Made by a program: the position numbers and the translations under genes
Notes under the pieces: model-generated
What the model was told of the DNA's origin: nothing
Databases searched by the model: none
What the model saw: only the letters and a program-made list of their open reading frames with translations
Shown here: positions 41,250-54,350 of the stretch, one piece after another
Layout of the letters: each line of letters opens with the position of its first letter
How positions within the stretch are numbered: the stretch's first letter is position 1
Origin: Symsagittifera roscoffensis
Taxonomy: Eukaryota; Xenacoelomorpha; Acoela; Convolutidae
Direction of reading: 5' to 3'
DNA length: 64,000 nt
Assembly (NCBI RefSeq): GCF_963678635.1
Contig: NC_087062.1
Location: forward strand, 51,226,178-51,290,177

Positions 41250-44200
41250 TTCAAACATTTGTTAGCAAGGAAGGGGCAGGGGCTGAGGAAATACCTCAGA
41301 CTTCCTAAGAAATCAAAACAAACAAGGACAATGAAGTGTATCCGAACATCAATTATCAACGGAACTTCTTCAGATTTGTCCAGCAAAAGATAAAATCTGA
41401 TCCGAATGCGGTAGAAGAGGTTAATTCCAGGAAAATTGTGGCACAACAAATGTAAACTATGTAGAAAATAATGACGAACCAGAAAACGAAGGACAAGAGG
41501 ACAAAATCGATCCGGTAGCATTCGCAGAATTCACATCAGACAACGAATGGGAGACAATGAACGATCAATATTCGGTAATGGCAATAACTGAAGTCTTCGA
41601 AGAGAAAAACGCAGCAGGAATCAAAGAAGACTTAAGCGGACATTGGGTAAAATTGTAAATCACTTGGGAAACGAAACAATCACTGCAAAAGCAGACTCAG
41701 GAAGCCCAATGCCATTCCTCAACGAACAAGTCGTCGGAAAATTACATATATCGGCGAAGGGCGCAATCTAGAAACATATTCCAAAGGAAGATGTTGTCCA
41801 CAACCTCGCTTGTTAAAACGGGGTGTACATCAAACCTCTAGGTAGATTGATACTGCCAATTGAATCCGGAAGGTGGACAGTCAAGTCAGCACCATATATA
41901 GTAGTAGACGGCCACAGAGCAAACATCTTGCATCGGAACAATCTTCCACATTGGATTTAGACGACACCAAGAAAAACGATATGGTTTTGAAAATTGAAGG
42001 AAACAACTACTCAGACCCTGTAATAACCAATCGCGTCAAAAAGCAGTATAAGCGACTATGTACACAATTCGGAATATCAAAAAACCAAAACTAAATTCGT
42101 AGGTAATTTCAAAGCAGTTCAACAAAAGCGAAGGGTAGTCCATATCCAGCTACAAGAAAGAGTAGAGCAAGAAATGAATAAATTGATTGGTCAAGAAAAG
42201 GTGAAAAAACTAGACAAATGTAGCGACAAACAGTTCATCAGCTCAATTGTCATCAGAGTAAACACAGAGCAATCAATCAAACTGGCGCTGGATTCTACAC
42301 AAACCAATAAATGCATACATGAAAACAAATACCAGATGCCCAATATAGAATTACTTCTAGATGGTGTAGCACAAGCGGTCAAAACACCCAGGGAGGAAGA
42401 AATGTTCTTTTCAGCAATTGACTCAAGGTACGCGTACGCACAACTAACCCTCCAAAAGACAAGAGACAAGAGAGCAAAAGACAAGAGAGCAACACAACTT
42501 CAGTTTAATAGAAGCAAGAGCAATAGGCAGGTACCAAATTCAAATAAGATCTACGGACTGACGGATATGCCATTTGAATTCGCATTCTTGAGCGACACTC
42601 TAGTACTTACAAAGGGGGAAAGGCAGACCACTAAATAGCAGTAAAAACCAATTTAGACAAAATGCACGCGAAAAAACTGGCAATTTCGGGATATAAAGGC
42701 AATTTTGCTTGCAAACAGGTGGAATGGCTGAAGTTTACTATAAAAGCTAAAGGAACCAGCCCAAAAAAAAATAAAAACAAATGATAAGTTTCATGGGTTC
42801 AAGTCATCACTTAACAAAGTACATTCTCAATCTGGCAGCGGAGACAGCCCTTCTAAGACCACTAATGAAAAACAGTGAAAAACATAGCTTTAAATGGCTC
42901 GAGGAACACGAAAAAAAAACATTTCAGAGAAGACAGAAAGTAGACATTTTGTCCAAAACTTGAACACAAAATTAGTGTGCGACGTACCAAATCCAAGACT
43001 AGGGGCGGCATTAAAACAATATTCATTTGAAGGATGGGTGCTAATTTCATACGCGTCAAGACTCCTGAAATCTGAGAAAGAAAAGTACTCTTCTAATGAG
43101 TTAGAGTTATTAGGCATTGTTTGTTTGGTCGAACAGTTCGAATACTACCTTTACGGCAAAGCGTTACCATCATTGCAGATCATCAAATCCTATTCAGTGC
43201 ATTGAATTTTTCAGAGAAATCAAAGACTATCCAGTCCAGGCTAACCAGATGGATAGAAAGATTATTACCCTTCAGTATTGATATCAAACATTTGGCGGGA
43301 TCAAAAATGGGACTAATTGACTAGTTGTCAAGAAACCCAGTCAGCCCGGCGATACCGGCATCCAAATACGATAAGGAATTTGTGGTGGCCCGATTTACCT
43401 CATTTCTTTCAAAGCTTGAAAGTTGGGACCATAGTGTTAAACAAGTTGGCCAATAGGAAACGAGCACCACAGCATTTGATTGACAGCCGAAAGAAAGAGA
43501 GAGTTAGACAAATTCACTCCGTCCCTAAATGCAAAACAAAACCAGTCACATCCAAATTCCATTAAAACAAAACACACAAAAGTTCAAACTCAAAAAACCA
43601 ACAAGAGCAAAAGAATTCACTGCTTACCCATCACATAGCGAGAAAAAACTTATGAAACCGGAAGCAACGAGAGATACACCAACCCAAGATAACAACCCAA
43701 GATAACAAATCATCGGACATACTTAAACGGGCGGAGAAAGACAAAAAGACTTGTACAAGGACAGATGGTCAGGCAATGGAGGTGGATAAAACACCAGATA
43801 GTGTCAAAAACCCTATCAATGAATGAGAATAGTGGGGTTGACCGCAACAAACTTCGCAGCAGGGGCGGAGCGAGCGAAGAGAACCAGCAAAGAAAGAAAG
43901 AGAGGCAAACAACTCAAGAAGAGTGGAATTGACAAGCCATATCAACAGGGGGAGCGGGATACACTTCAATAAGACAAAATATCCCGAATAATTGAAATGC
44001 AGAAATATGCGGGAAGGGCGCGAGACCAAAATAATCCACGCTGACGGTGAAGAAAAGTGAAATTTGGATCCAAGAAGGACAAAACAGAAACAGAAAGCAG
44101 CGTACCAGGCAGCACCAGGAGGGACTACAAGAAGTTCGTCTTCGATTTGGGTGAAACAACAACATCAAAACGAACCACAAATGCCAATGAGAATTCACCG

Positions 44201-46750
44201 AGCAAATGGAGATAACAGATTAGCTATACGCAGAGAGATAGAAACGAAAAGCATAGGACTCAAAAAAGAAAAACAAGGACTTAACTCCTATCGAGCCAGA
44301 AATATTTGCACTTCGCCAGCGCCAGGAGGAGACGGACACGCACCAATTGGTGTCTGCAACAGATACAGAGGAAATGTTTCAGAAAACAGGGCACTATGAC
44401 GGAAGACGACGAATACCCATTATATCGTAAAAAGTTGAGTAAACACTGCTAATGATTTATCGCCGCGGCAACCCGAAAGGACAAAAACTTGCAACCTTGA
44501 AAGCACTTCGTAAATGAAAGTTACCGGGAGTCAGTCAATCGATCCTATGCTGCTTCTACAAAATCAGAAGTCGAATCAGCGTGCGCGACGAGTGCTCGGT
44601 CATCGCCGACCGAGTGGTCATACCGACCCAACTACGAGACTCAGTGTCGGAGAGTATCCACCTAATGCATCCCGGGACGGACGAAATACTGGATATAGCA
44701 GAGGGCATCTGGTTCTCGCATAACCATAGAAGGATCATAGCAATGGGGTCGAAAATCAAATAGTGCCGGCAGCAAGGTGAAAGTTTTAAAGCGGTAATAG
44801 GAAAAAGCACCATTCGCAATTATAAGAATTGGTAAAAACCATTTTAGGAAGTGCAACGAGACTTCGCAGACCCAATGCCAGATATATTAAGAAAAGATAC
44901 ATGCATACTAGTGGCAATAGACATGTTTTCAAAATACCCAATCACAAAAGTAGTAACAACTACCACAACAAACACCGCAATAAAGTTTATGCAGAGAAAT
45001 ATCATGAGAAACGGAGTACGAAGACGAATAAGATGTGACCAAGCACAAACACTTAGAGCAAAAAAATTCCAAGTTTACTCGAAATACAAAAAAGTAAAAC
45101 TCCTTTTCGCATCAGTAGACAATCATAGGGCATTAGGGCTTGTGGACCATCTTATTCAAAATCTAAAAACACTGTTAACGGTAATGAGAACAGATCCAAA
45201 AAACACACCGTGCAAACAAGCATCAGACGTAGCGGAGTTAATAAAAACATTAAGAGTAACACCGCAAGCAGGGACTAAGTTGTCACCATTCGAAATACAT
45301 ACTAGGAGGAGACAAAATACCATAATATCAAACCTAGCCGCAACGAGTACTCAAAACAATTGAAAATTCAGCTAACTGTTTAGACCAAAAGAGACCTGTG
45401 AGACCGCGCCACTTACACCAGTGCAGATGCATGACATTAGCGCTTGGTCAGAAAACGTAGTACAGCTGGAGTTTTCAGAGAGCTGAGACCAACACACCTA
45501 GATTATCAACCTCGACAGCGACATGGCAGAGGGACAAGATTCGCAGATTAAAAAACTGAAATTAGGCATTTAGAATAAGCTAAAAGGGGAAAAAAGGGGA
45601 AAACACACCGGATATTAAGCTTGAGGAAAAAATTAGGCAATTGGCGCGAAAAAGGTATGGAATAGCACAAAAAGTGAAGAATCCCACTATATAATTCTTT
45701 CAAGACAAATATAATAAGCAATAAACAATAAAACTTGAAAAAATTAACACCACGTACTCGTAAAAAACTACTTACAACAAGATGGTTGAAAGATTCTGAC
45801 ACTATTTACGATTATGTAGCTATATTATGCATTTCGTTAAAAACTACCAAATTTATGAATCACTATAGAATAACAATTACTATCCAGAAGATTCAAAATG
45901 ACATTTAACGGGAGATTTTAACAAAATTAACCAAAATCAGAAATCAAATTGAACTGTAATAGCAAAATTGAACCGCTTCGCGGCTTCTTCTATTTAAAAA
46001 ATCACCTTAGTTGAAGTAGAATAAGATAGAAAAAGAGGAACAGAAAAAACGTGCAAATGCCCTAAAATCTCTTTAAATATCCAAAAGCATTCATGATCAC
46101 TACTTTTTTGATAAACTTGATCCAATTTGCAAAAACTGGATCAATGGGTAATTTTTATACTTCGCTAGAGAAAATTTTTTTTTCCTGAAACTAAATACTG
46201 TTCACGTTTTTCGCACTAATTTAGTTTTTTATTGTAGACCGCAAATTGGGTTACAGATAGCGATTGTTGGTTCCAATTGAAACAACGAAACATAAGTAAT
46301 TTTAGGATTAACACCTAACGAAAAAAAATTTTGAAAAAAAAAGTGGTATTAAAACTTTCACCGAGGCTTTTAAATGTTCACACTGGGAAGCTGAACTTTG
46401 CAAACACGAAAATGTCAAAATTGAGACTTAAAATAGCGAAAACTGGCAGTGATAAAAAAAAGAAGCAAAATCAAGCTCGGCAACATCTGCGATACACAAC
46501 AGGCCTAGTTTTGCATGCTGGCTGAAAGAAAATGAGGCAAAAATCAGTAATACAAAAAGAACTAACAACTGTTAAAACTAAATACTTCTGTTCAATTCCC
46601 GAAAAACAAAATAATACAGTCTAATCAACTATCTAAACAATAATACAAACTAAACAACTTTCTTTTAAAAGAGCTTATCAAGCGGCCATTAGGTCGACAC
46701 TACTTGAATCGACGTCCATTCAGCAGAAGAAAAAAAATAAATGCCATCGA
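41250..46750 (+). mobile_element. Ty3/gypsy LTR retrotransposon fossil, copy 1
   Basis: Parts in order: acidic gag-pol linker (near 41,470-41,640), aspartic protease with 'ADSGSPMPFLNE' (near 41,690), reverse transcriptase start with 'YQMPNIELLLDGVAQA' and 'SAIDSRYAYAQLTL' (42,170-42,640), RNase H with 'ISYASRLLKSEKEKYS' (42,960-43,330), and integrase with an 'HLMHPGTDE' zinc-binding remnant and core text 'VAIDMFSKYPITKV' (44,580-45,360). The 3' non-coding part (45,400-46,700) recurs behind both other copies. The element is broken many times and clearly old. It is the longest of the three gypsy remnants here. Confidence 0.85.
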
Positions 46751-46879
46751 AAAAACTTTTGTCTCGAAACATTTTAAAAACTATTACTTTTCAGGAATCG
46801 AAAATATTACTACTCTGTTTTCCTCATACATTCAAAAATTGCTACTCGAAGCGACAAAAAAGGATGTAATTTGAGCTGA

Positions 46880-49330
46880 AATTGATCAAGCGAAAAACAC
46901 TGAAAAAATTAGGAGAGGAAAAAAATTTCACTGCCAGTGTTCTTTATGTAACAAGTATTAAAATAATTACCAAACGAGATACAGAGGAAATATTTCAGAA
47001 AACAGCGGAACAAGGCACATTGGCGGAAGACAACGAATACCGATTATATCGAAAAAAGTTGAGTAAAGCACTGCTACCGACTTATTGCCGCGGCAGACCG
47101 AAAGGACAAAAACTTGCAACCCTTGAAGCACTTCGTAAATGAGTGTGCGATGATGCATGCTCGGTCATCGAAGACCGTGTGGTCATACCGACCCAACTAC
47201 GAGACACAGTGTCGGAGAGTATCCACCTAATGCATCCCGGGACGGACAAAATGCTGGATAAAGCAGAGGGCATCTGGTTCTCGCATATCCATAGAAGGAT
47301 CACAGCAATGGGGTCGAAAAGCAAATAGTGCCGGTAGCAAGGTGAAAATTTTAAAGCGGTAATTGGAAAAAGCACCATTCGCAATTATAAGAATTGGTAA
47401 AACTAAACTAGAAGGTGCAGAATAACTTCGCAGACCCAATTCCAGATGAATTAAGAAAAGATGCATGCATAATGGTGACAATAGACAGGTTTTCAAAATA
47501 CCCAATAACGAAAGTAGTAACAAATACCACAACAGACACCGCAAAAAAATTGATGCAGAGATACATCATGAGAAACGGAGTACAAAGACGAATAAATTGT
47601 GACGAGGCACAAACACTTGGAGCAAACAAAAATCCAAATTTACTGCAAATACAAAAACAAAAAACTCTTTTTCGCATCAGTAGACAATCATAGGTATCTT
47701 CATAGATAGGGCATAAAGGCTAGTGGAACATCTTATTCAAACTCTTAAATCACTGGTAAGCTTAATGAGAAGAGATCCGAAAAACACACCGTGCAAACTA
47801 GCATCAGACGTAGCGGAATTAATAAAAAATACTAAGAGTAACACCACAGGCAGGGACTAAGTTGTCACCATTCGAAACACATACTAGGAGGAGAACAAAT
47901 ACCATAATATCAAACCTAGCCGCAACGAGTACTCAAAACAATTGAAAATTGGAGACAATAAATTTAGCTAACTGTTTAGACCAAAAGAGACTTGTGAGGC
48001 CGCATCACTTACACCAGAGTAGATGCATGACATTGACGCTTGGTCAGAAAACGAAGTACAGCTGAAGTTTTCTGAGAGCTGAGACCAACACACGTAGATT
48101 ATTAACCTCGATAGCGACATGGCAGAGGGACAAGATTTGCAGATTAAAAAACTGAAATTAGGCTTTTAGAATAAGCTAAATGGGGAAAAAAACACCGGAT
48201 ATTATGCTTAAGGAAAAAATTAGGCGGGTAGTGCGAAAAAGATTTAGAATAGCACAAAAAGTGAAGGATCCCAATATATACATTTTTTAAACACATTATA
48301 ATAAGCACTAAACAATAAAACTTAAAAAAAAGAACACCACGTATTCGTCAAAAACTACTTACAACAACATGGTTGAAGGATTCAGACACGCCTTACGATT
48401 AGTTAGCTTAATTATGCATTTCGTTTAAATCTACCTAATTTATGAATCATTTCGGATTAACAATTACAATCCAGAAAATTCATAATGACATTTAACGGAA
48501 GTTTGTAACAAAATGAACAAAAATCAGAAATCAAATTGAACTTTAATAGCAAAACTGAACCGCTTCACGGCTTTTTCTGTTTAAAAAATCACAATAGTTG
48601 AAATAGAATAAGACCAAAAAACGAGCATCATAAAAAGTATGCAAATGCCCTAAAGTCTCTTTAAATATCCAGAAGCATTCATGATCACTACTTTTCTGAT
48701 AAACTGATCCAATTCGCAAAAGCTGGATCAATGGGTTATTTTTATACTTCGCTAGAGAAAAAATAAAATTTACCCTGAAACTAAGAACTGTTCACGTTTT
48801 TCGCAATAGTTCAAGTTTTTTTTGAAGACCGCAAATTGGGTGACAGATAGCAAATGTTGGTTTCAATTGAAACAGCGAAACATGAATAAAGTTAGGATTA
48901 ACACCTAACAAAAAATCTTGAAAAATTAACAAAAAAAGGGTAATAAAATTTTCACTGAGGCTTTTAAATGTTCACACTGGGAAGCTGAACTTTGCAAACA
49001 TGAAAGTGTCAAAGATGAGCCTTACAAAATCAAAAACTGGCAGCGATAAAAAAGAATCAACATCAAGCTCGGTAACATCTGCGATACACAACAGGCCTAG
49101 CTTTGCGTGCTGGCTAATAGAGAATGAGGGAAAAATCAGTAATACAAAAAAAAACATTTAACAACTGTAAAAACTAAATACGTTTTTCTCTACTTCTATT
49201 CAATTCCCGGAAAACACAGTATTACAGCCTAATCAACTGCGTTATATATTTGCTTCTAAAAGAACTTACCAAGCGGCCATTAGGCCGACACTACTTGAAT
49301 CGACGTCCATTCAGCAGAAAAAAAAACAAA
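46880..49330 (+). mobile_element. Ty3/gypsy fossil, copy 2 (3' part)
   Basis: This copy contains a pre-integrase segment, integrase text ('HLMHPGTDK', 'DRFSKYPITKVV') and the 3' non-coding segment ending near 49,330. It lacks the protease and RT parts present in copy 1. It is broken, with several breaks. It is more similar to copy 3 than to copy 1, because copies 2 and 3 lie in a segmental duplication. Confidence 0.8.
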
Positions 49331-50820
49331 TAATTGCCGTCAAAAAAATTTTGTCTTGAAACAATTTAAAAACAATCAAACAACCAGTTTTGAAAAAATT
49401 TACTGTTACCTTTTTTTATTGTTTTTTTTTGACAAACAAGTAAGTTTTAACATACCTCGGAGGTAAAATACCCCAAAATACTTTTAATCAGGGGCGGATT
49501 TAGGGGGGGGGGGGCTTTTTGTGGGGACGCTTCCCTTCCCCCCTCAGGGATTCGACCCCCTGCCGACCGACTTAAAGGGTCCTGTCCCCCTTTTGATACT
49601 TTTTCAGAAATCCATTTTTGGCCGACCGACCCTAAAATTTTTCTGAAGGTTCCAATATAATTTGTTCCAATATTTTGGAATTTGTTCCAAAAACGGCTTT
49701 TTTGACTGTTTTTTTAAAAAAAATTTTAAAAAAGTGAAAATTTAAAAAATACTAGATCCGCCCCTGCTTTTAATATAATTTTACAAATCAACAAGCAAGA
49801 TCAATTCAATTCAGGCTGGCTTTTCAACAGAAAAAGAATGAATAAATATAAATTGAATATAAGAGTTATATATACATATATGATTTAAAACCCCCAGATT
49901 TTTCTTAACTATGATACTTATTTTTTTAAAAGTAGTAGTTATTTAGTATTGTCGGGTCCTCACACTTGTACTTCGTTTCGATCATTGTTAGGTTTTTAGG
50001 TAAACCATTCCATTGCTTGGCAAAAACTCTAGTATTTGGAGACTTCGATAAGTAATTTCCAAAAACTTGCCCAGTAACCCTTTTTTTCGACTCACTCACG
50101 TTTTAACAGCATTTTCTAATTTTGCATACAATTTTTCTCATTTTCTTGAATTAAGACATTCGTACTCAAAATGAACAAAAATGTTTTATTAAAAATTCTA
50201 CTGTTGTTTTTCGGAAGAATATAACATTATATTTGGATCTTTTTTCTCATGAAGCAACTTTTTACACCCCAGTTTATTTGGCAAATCAAACCATTGGCTT
50301 TTTTCTCTTGCAACATTTTGGAATTTGTTCCAATATAACTAAAATCAGACAAAACTAAGGACTGCTTTGAAAACACGTGACATTATCAACAATTTATACT
50401 GTAAGATAATTTTTGATCAAATTCCGAACGCCAATTTGGTACCTTGATTATAAATTTCATTTGAAAAACTTACTTTTCGGTCCAAGATTTTGTCTTAAAA
50501 CTGTGCTGAACATTTTGTTTTCAATTCTTTCTTTTTTGACAAAAAAGAACCGATTGGTTCTGTATTTTGTCATTCTGTTTATATCTGTTCAATTTGCTCT
50601 AACCATGGTTGCAATCTCGAATAAATAGCTATACAGATTTTTGGAATATTTTTTGAGAAAGTAGTCAATATAATGATACTTAATGCACTGATTTCTTGAT
50701 GTAAATAAGCGTTCAGAAACTAAAAATTTGCAGTTTTAATTGGGCAAGCAGGAAAATCCACAAATTTCGGCCGCTTTGTTTTTGCCCAATCTAGCTATTA
50801 GACCGTAGTATTCTTTTTGT
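47183..50820. repeat. Segmental duplication, copy A
   Basis: From 'cataccgacccaactacgag' at 47,183 to about 50,820 the sequence is matched in order at about 56,570-60,125. The block spans the gypsy 3' part, a hAT MITE, roughly 600 bp of non-coding DNA and the beginning of a BEL/Pao-related segment. Differences are scattered substitutions and a few indels, including roughly 73 bp missing from copy B near 59,800. Confidence 0.88.
49489..49766. mobile_element. hAT-type MITE, copy A (278 bp)
   Basis: Terminal inverted repeats 'caggggcggatttag' and 'ctagatccgcccctg' are flanked by a perfect 8-bp target duplication 'cttttaat' (49,481-49,488 and 49,767-49,774). The 8-bp duplication and CAGGGGCGGAT-type ends are characteristic of non-autonomous hAT elements. 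There is no coding capacity. The insert separates the gypsy remnant from downstream DNA. Confidence 0.9.
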
Positions 50821-53800
50821 AACGAAACGAAATGATAAATTGCAGAAATATTTTTCAATTGTGCAAGAACAGAAATAAGCTCAAAATTGTGCAAATGGTT
50901 AAAAGCTCAAAGATGTGCAAAATTTTAATTGAGCAAGCAGCTAAAATTCATAAAATTCTGCCGATCTGATTTTGCCCAATCTAGCTATTTGATCGTAGAA
51001 ATCGTTTTTGTTACAAAACGAAATGAAAATATTGTGACTTATCTCTACAAGGCACCGTAGCCGGGCAAACGGTAACTATGCGGGCAACTGTAACCGTGCA
51101 ACTATTGACTTTAACTAAGTTAGTGAAACTGAAATAGGAAACTCTTTTTAGTCAATTCTGAACAGTTTACTAAGGAATTTATCCTAATTTGCTTAGAAAA
51201 ATAAGATTTGAGAATAAAATTGGAATATATCAGCATAAACTGGTCCGCTGGCTAAATTTGATAGAACTACAGTGAATTTTACTAAAATTTTAGGATAGGT
51301 GTTAGTCATCGGTCAGGTATCTGGACAATTTAGGCTTCCCACATTCAACTTCGCTGAGAATTCAGAGAAAATGAAGGTTGAGTAGCCGCTGGTAGACCCC
51401 AGAACTTGTCCGAAGAATCAATACTAGATTTTTTTGAAAATTACTTAAGTAAATAAACTGACATTTACGTTAGTGATTTCGCGCGACGCTACGCTTCCTT
51501 CATTTTTTACTAATTTTTTGGCGACTTGGGTTGGTTTCTGTCCCCGTGCGGATTTTTGTTTTTGCCTTTTCTTTTTTTGTGGAGTGTCTCCCACTGAAAA
51601 ACTTTTCGGGTTGGAAACAACGAACAACTTTTTCATCTGGCATTTTAACACAGATTTCTACAATGATATTTCTGAGCTTGGCATCTTTCTTCGAGAAATT
51701 TCTTGAGCTGGTCGTAACGCTGACGTTCTTTTCCTGGTGTAGAAATTTACCAAGCTTTCCGTGTTTCAATGGGAAGTCGTTCATTCAGAAGGTAAACAAA
51801 GAAAATATCCTGTTGATTCCTAGATTGTCCATGGTTAAGTAAAGCGAGTCGGTTTTTCTCTGTTGTTTCCATGAGAGTTCGTAGATTTTTGGAGTTTTCT
51901 GTTGTTAACGAACGCTGTTTGAAGATTTCGTGAAAATGTGATCGCAAAATCAGTTATTTGTTGTATCGGTTCTCCAGAATGACAATGGCGATGTCAAAAT
52001 TGTCATCTGTAATCGTTATGGAATGTAGTAGTTTGTCCGTGTCTCCAGTCAGAGAAGATTTCAAGTGCTTTAGCTTTTGGCTCTTCGTCAGTCACGTGTT
52101 GTCAACCACAGCTCCTTTGAACACGTCGAAGAACGATTTCCATTCCATGTATCCTTTAGAGAAAACAGGCAAAATTGGTTTTAGTAAGTTGACATTCACA
52201 TCTGTTGATCGACTGTTACTTGTAGAAAATCGTGTCGGTGTTTTGAGCCCTTGAAGAAACTGTTGAAATTGATGAACGTACTATTCATACTTGTCGTCCA
52301 AATCTTCTGCTTCTTGGATACCATCGTCTAATGGCTGCTCATCTGTGATCAGTTCCTGTATCTTGCAATTGGATTTTGAAGGCTGGTACTGTTTCTTGCG
52401 GATGTTAATTTTCAGTTGCTCGAGTCTTGCTACTCTACTCCTGTTTCATCACGAGTTCCGCGGTTTTGAATGATCGTGTTTCCTTCATTGTAGTATCTGG
52501 TTACTACGCGTCAACGAGATATTCTAGAGCGTTTGAGTTGCTCCAAATTATCTGTCATGTCAATGTGGCTGTGGATATTTCACTCGTATTTTGCTATATC
52601 TGTTCGTCAATGGGGATTGTTGAAATTTTTGATTGTTGAAGTTTTCGTTGTGTGGGGCAGTCGAAATGACAAATCTGTGTTAAAATGTCAGATGAAGTAG
52701 TTGGTCGTTGTTTCCAACCCGAAAACTTTTTCAGTGGGAGACACTCCACACAAAAGGAAAAGCCAAAAACAAAAATCGGCACCGGGTCAGAAACGAACCC
52801 AAAATGCCAAAAAGTTATTAAAAAATGAAGGAAGCGTAGCGTCGCACGGAATAACTAAAGTAAATGTCAGTTTATGTACTTCAGTAATTTTCAAAAAAAT
52901 CTAGTAGCGATTCTTCGGACAAGTTCTGGGGTCTACCGAACCTTCATTTTCTCAGAATTCTCAGCGAAGTTGAATGTGGGGGGCCTAAGTTGTCCGGATA
53001 CCTGACCGATGACTAACACCTATCCTAAAGTTTTAGTAAAAATCACTGCAATTCTATCAAATTTAGCCAGTGGACCAGTTTATGCTGATATATTCCAATT
53101 CTATTCCTAAATCTTAGATTTCTAACCAAATTTGGATAAATTCCTTAGTAAACTGTTCAGACTTGAGTAAAAGACTTTCCTATTTTAGTTTCACTAACTT
53201 TGTTAAAGTCAATAGTTGCACGGTTACAGTTGCCCTCATAGTTACCGTCTGCCCGGCTACAGTGCCTTGTAGAGATAAGTCAAAACATTTTCATTTCGTT
53301 TGGTAACAAAAACGATTTCTACGATCAAATAGCTAGATTGGGCAAAATCAGATCGGCAGAATTTTATGAATTTTGGCTGCTTGCTCAATTAAAATTTTGC
53401 ACAATTTTGAGCAGTTAACCAGTTGCAAAATTTTGAGCTTATTTCTGTTCTTGCACAATTGAAAAAATATTCCTGCAATTTATCATTTCGTTTCGTTACA
53501 AAAAGAATACTACGGTCTAATAGGTAGATTGGGCAAAAATAAAGCGGCCGAAATTTGTGGATTTTCCTGCTTGTATGGTAAGATAATTTTTGATCAAAAT
53601 CCGAACGCCAATTTGGTACCTTGATTATAAATTTCATTTAAAAAACTTACTTTTCGGTCCAAGATTTTGTCTTACAACTGTGCTGAACATTTAGTTTTCA
53701 ATTCTTTCTTTTTGAAAAAAAAGAACCGATTGTTTCTGAATTCTGTCATTCTATTTATATATGTTCAACTTGCTCTAACCAGGGTTGCAATCTCGAATAA

Positions 53801-54150
53801 AAAACTATGCAGTTTTTTGGAATATTTTTTGAGAAAGTAGTCAAACTAATGATACTTAATGCACTGATTTCTCGATGTAAATAAGCGTTCAGAAACTAAA
53901 AATTTGCGGTTTTAATTGGGCAAGCAAGAAAGTCCACAAATTTCGGCCGTTTTAATTTTGCCTAATCTAGCTATTAGGTTGTAGTATTCTTTTTGTAACG
54001 AAACGAAATGAAAAATTGCAGGAAAATTTTTCAATTGTGCAAGAACAGAAATAAGCTAAAAATTGTGCAAATGGTTAATTGCTCAAAGTTGTGCAAATGG
54101 TTGTGTGCTCAAAATTGTGCAAAATTTTAATTGAGCAAGCAGCCAAAATT
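50399..54150. mobile_element. BEL/Pao-related fossils in inverted arrangement
   Basis: Non-coding segments that behave like LTRs are repeated here: 50,399-51,440 in one orientation, 52,905-53,575 inverted, and 53,575-54,150 again in the first orientation. Between them lie gag fragments on the minus strand (about 51,440-52,350) and on the plus strand (about 52,640-52,905). Gag text such as 'PLKHGKLGKFLHQE' and 'CFQPEKFFSGRHS' is shared with 60.8-61.5 kb. The structure is a head-to-head pair of internally shortened copies. It is broken, of moderate age, and cut by the second assembly gap. Confidence 0.7.
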
Positions 54151-54350
54151 NNNNNNNNNNNNNNNNNNNNNNNNNNNNNNNNNNNNNNNNNNNNNNNNNN
54201 NNNNNNNNNNNNNNNNNNNNNNNNNNNNNNNNNNNNNNNNNNNNNNNNNNNNNNNNNNNNNNNNNNNNNNNNNNNNNNNNNNNNNNNNNNNNNNNNNNNN
54301 NNNNNNNNNNNNNNNNNNNNNNNNNNNNNNNNNNNNNNNNNNNNNNNNNN
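54151..54350. other. Assembly gap of 200 N
   Basis: Exactly 200 N within BEL/Pao repeats. The left side is LTR-like and the right side is gag, so an unknown length of gag is probably missing or the join is artificial. Confidence 0.98.

Noticed and set aside
41031-41258. 75-residue minus-strand ORF before the gypsy fossil
   Set aside because: Reasonable composition but no recognisable family and no neighbouring exon; too weak to list as a gene.
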